A DNA stretch of 5,478 nucleotides, taken from NCBI GenBank assembly GCA_021784255.1, contig JAJXSZ010000205.1:1-5478 (forward strand), written 5' to 3'. The notes below the pieces were generated by a model, which worked only from the letters and a program-made list of their open reading frames with translations, did not search any database and was not told the origin of the DNA. This document shows, piece after piece, positions 5,223-5,478 of this stretch (its first letter is position 1; each line of letters begins with the position of its first letter). The stretch comes from Pseudomonadota bacterium (GTDB taxonomy: Bacteria; Pseudomonadota; Alphaproteobacteria; Acetobacterales; Acetobacteraceae). The position numbers and the translations under genes are program-made.

Positions 5223-5478
5223 ATGGCGGCGGACGTCCTGGCCGACCTCGCCCGCCATGTCGACCGTGCCTTCTACCGCTATCTCTATCCCGATATCGCC
5301 GCCGCCCGGCTCGACCCGGTGGCGCACTGGCACCAGCATGGCTGGGCCGAGCGCCGCCGCCCCAATGTCTGGTTCGACACCGGCTTCTATCTCGACGAAT
5401 ACGCTGATATCGCCGATGCCCGGATCGATCCGCTCCTGCACTATATCCGCAACGGCCGCGGCGAAGGCCGGCGCGCGC
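5223..5478 (+). CDS. N-terminal part of an aromatic-repeat protein, possibly a glycosyltransferase (cut by window edge)
   Basis: The frame is open from ATG 5223 to the right edge, giving 85 residues. It holds two copies of an approximately 38-residue repeat. Copy 1 covers about residues 13-48 (VDRAFYRYLYPDIAA, then LDPVAHWHQHGWAERRRPN). Copy 2 covers about 51-85 (FDTGFYLDEYADIAD, then IDPLLHYIRNGRGEGRR). The pattern FDxxxYLxxYxDIAxAxxDPLxHYxxxGxxEGR is familiar from two settings: N-terminal parts of large bacterial glycosyltransferases and polysaccharide-synthesis proteins, and spacer repeats in RTX-type calcium-binding proteins. Position at the very N terminus favours the first, weakly. The start is 22 bases after the PLP lyase stop with only a weak purine stretch (GCGGACGGC) before it, so read-through from the lyase is plausible. 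I see no signal peptide. Function cannot be settled without the missing C-terminal part. Confidence 0.7.
   Translation, partial: MAADVLADLARHVDRAFYRYLYPDIAAARLDPVAHWHQHGWAERRRPNVWFDTGFYLDEYADIADARIDPLLHYIRNGRGEGRRA

Noticed and set aside
3983..5224. Upstream extension of the msrP frame across the whole lyase gene, open for over 400 codons
   Set aside because: The extension is antisense to a well-conserved PLP enzyme and shows no family motif. The Tat signal and ribosome-binding site place the msrP start at 3982. The absence of stops is explained by GC-rich codon use.

Overview
The window is GC-rich chromosomal DNA, most likely from an alphaproteobacterium. MsrP, the CuyA/DcyD-type PLP lyase and the FDxxxYLxxxxD repeat protein suggest a Rhodospirillales/Acetobacteraceae or rhizobial-type genome. 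That placement is inference from family resemblance; there is no rRNA or other phylogenetic marker here. I see no tRNA, rRNA, CRISPR array, insertion sequence or phage gene.

Left block (1-2451) is a LysR-controlled oxidoreductase cluster. A LysR-type regulator on the + strand (start TTG 1558) is divergent from three genes read leftwards. These are a short-chain dehydrogenase (SDR), the remnant of a zinc alcohol dehydrogenase with its middle deleted and a zinc-ligand Cys replaced, and the N-terminal part of an NAD(P)-binding NmrA-like protein cut by the window edge. The shared AT-rich control region holds a good sigma70-type promoter for the regulator, a TGAC-N5-GTCA dyad that fits the LysR T-N11-A rule, and a -10-like hexamer facing the SDR gene.

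Right block (2557-5478) has a sulfur theme. msrP, a Tat-exported molybdenum methionine sulfoxide reductase catalytic subunit, is followed by a small membrane protein of unknown function where the haem membrane subunit msrQ is often found. Divergent from msrP is an intact PLP enzyme of the D-cysteine desulfhydrase / L-cysteate sulfo-lyase group. After it, in the same direction, comes the start of a protein built from about 38-residue aromatic repeats, cut by the right edge.

The two blocks meet tail to tail at 2452-2556 and have no obvious functional link. No convincing new system is visible. The points most worth checking are the collapsed alcohol dehydrogenase, the msrP locus without an adjacent msrQ, and the compact LysR control region.
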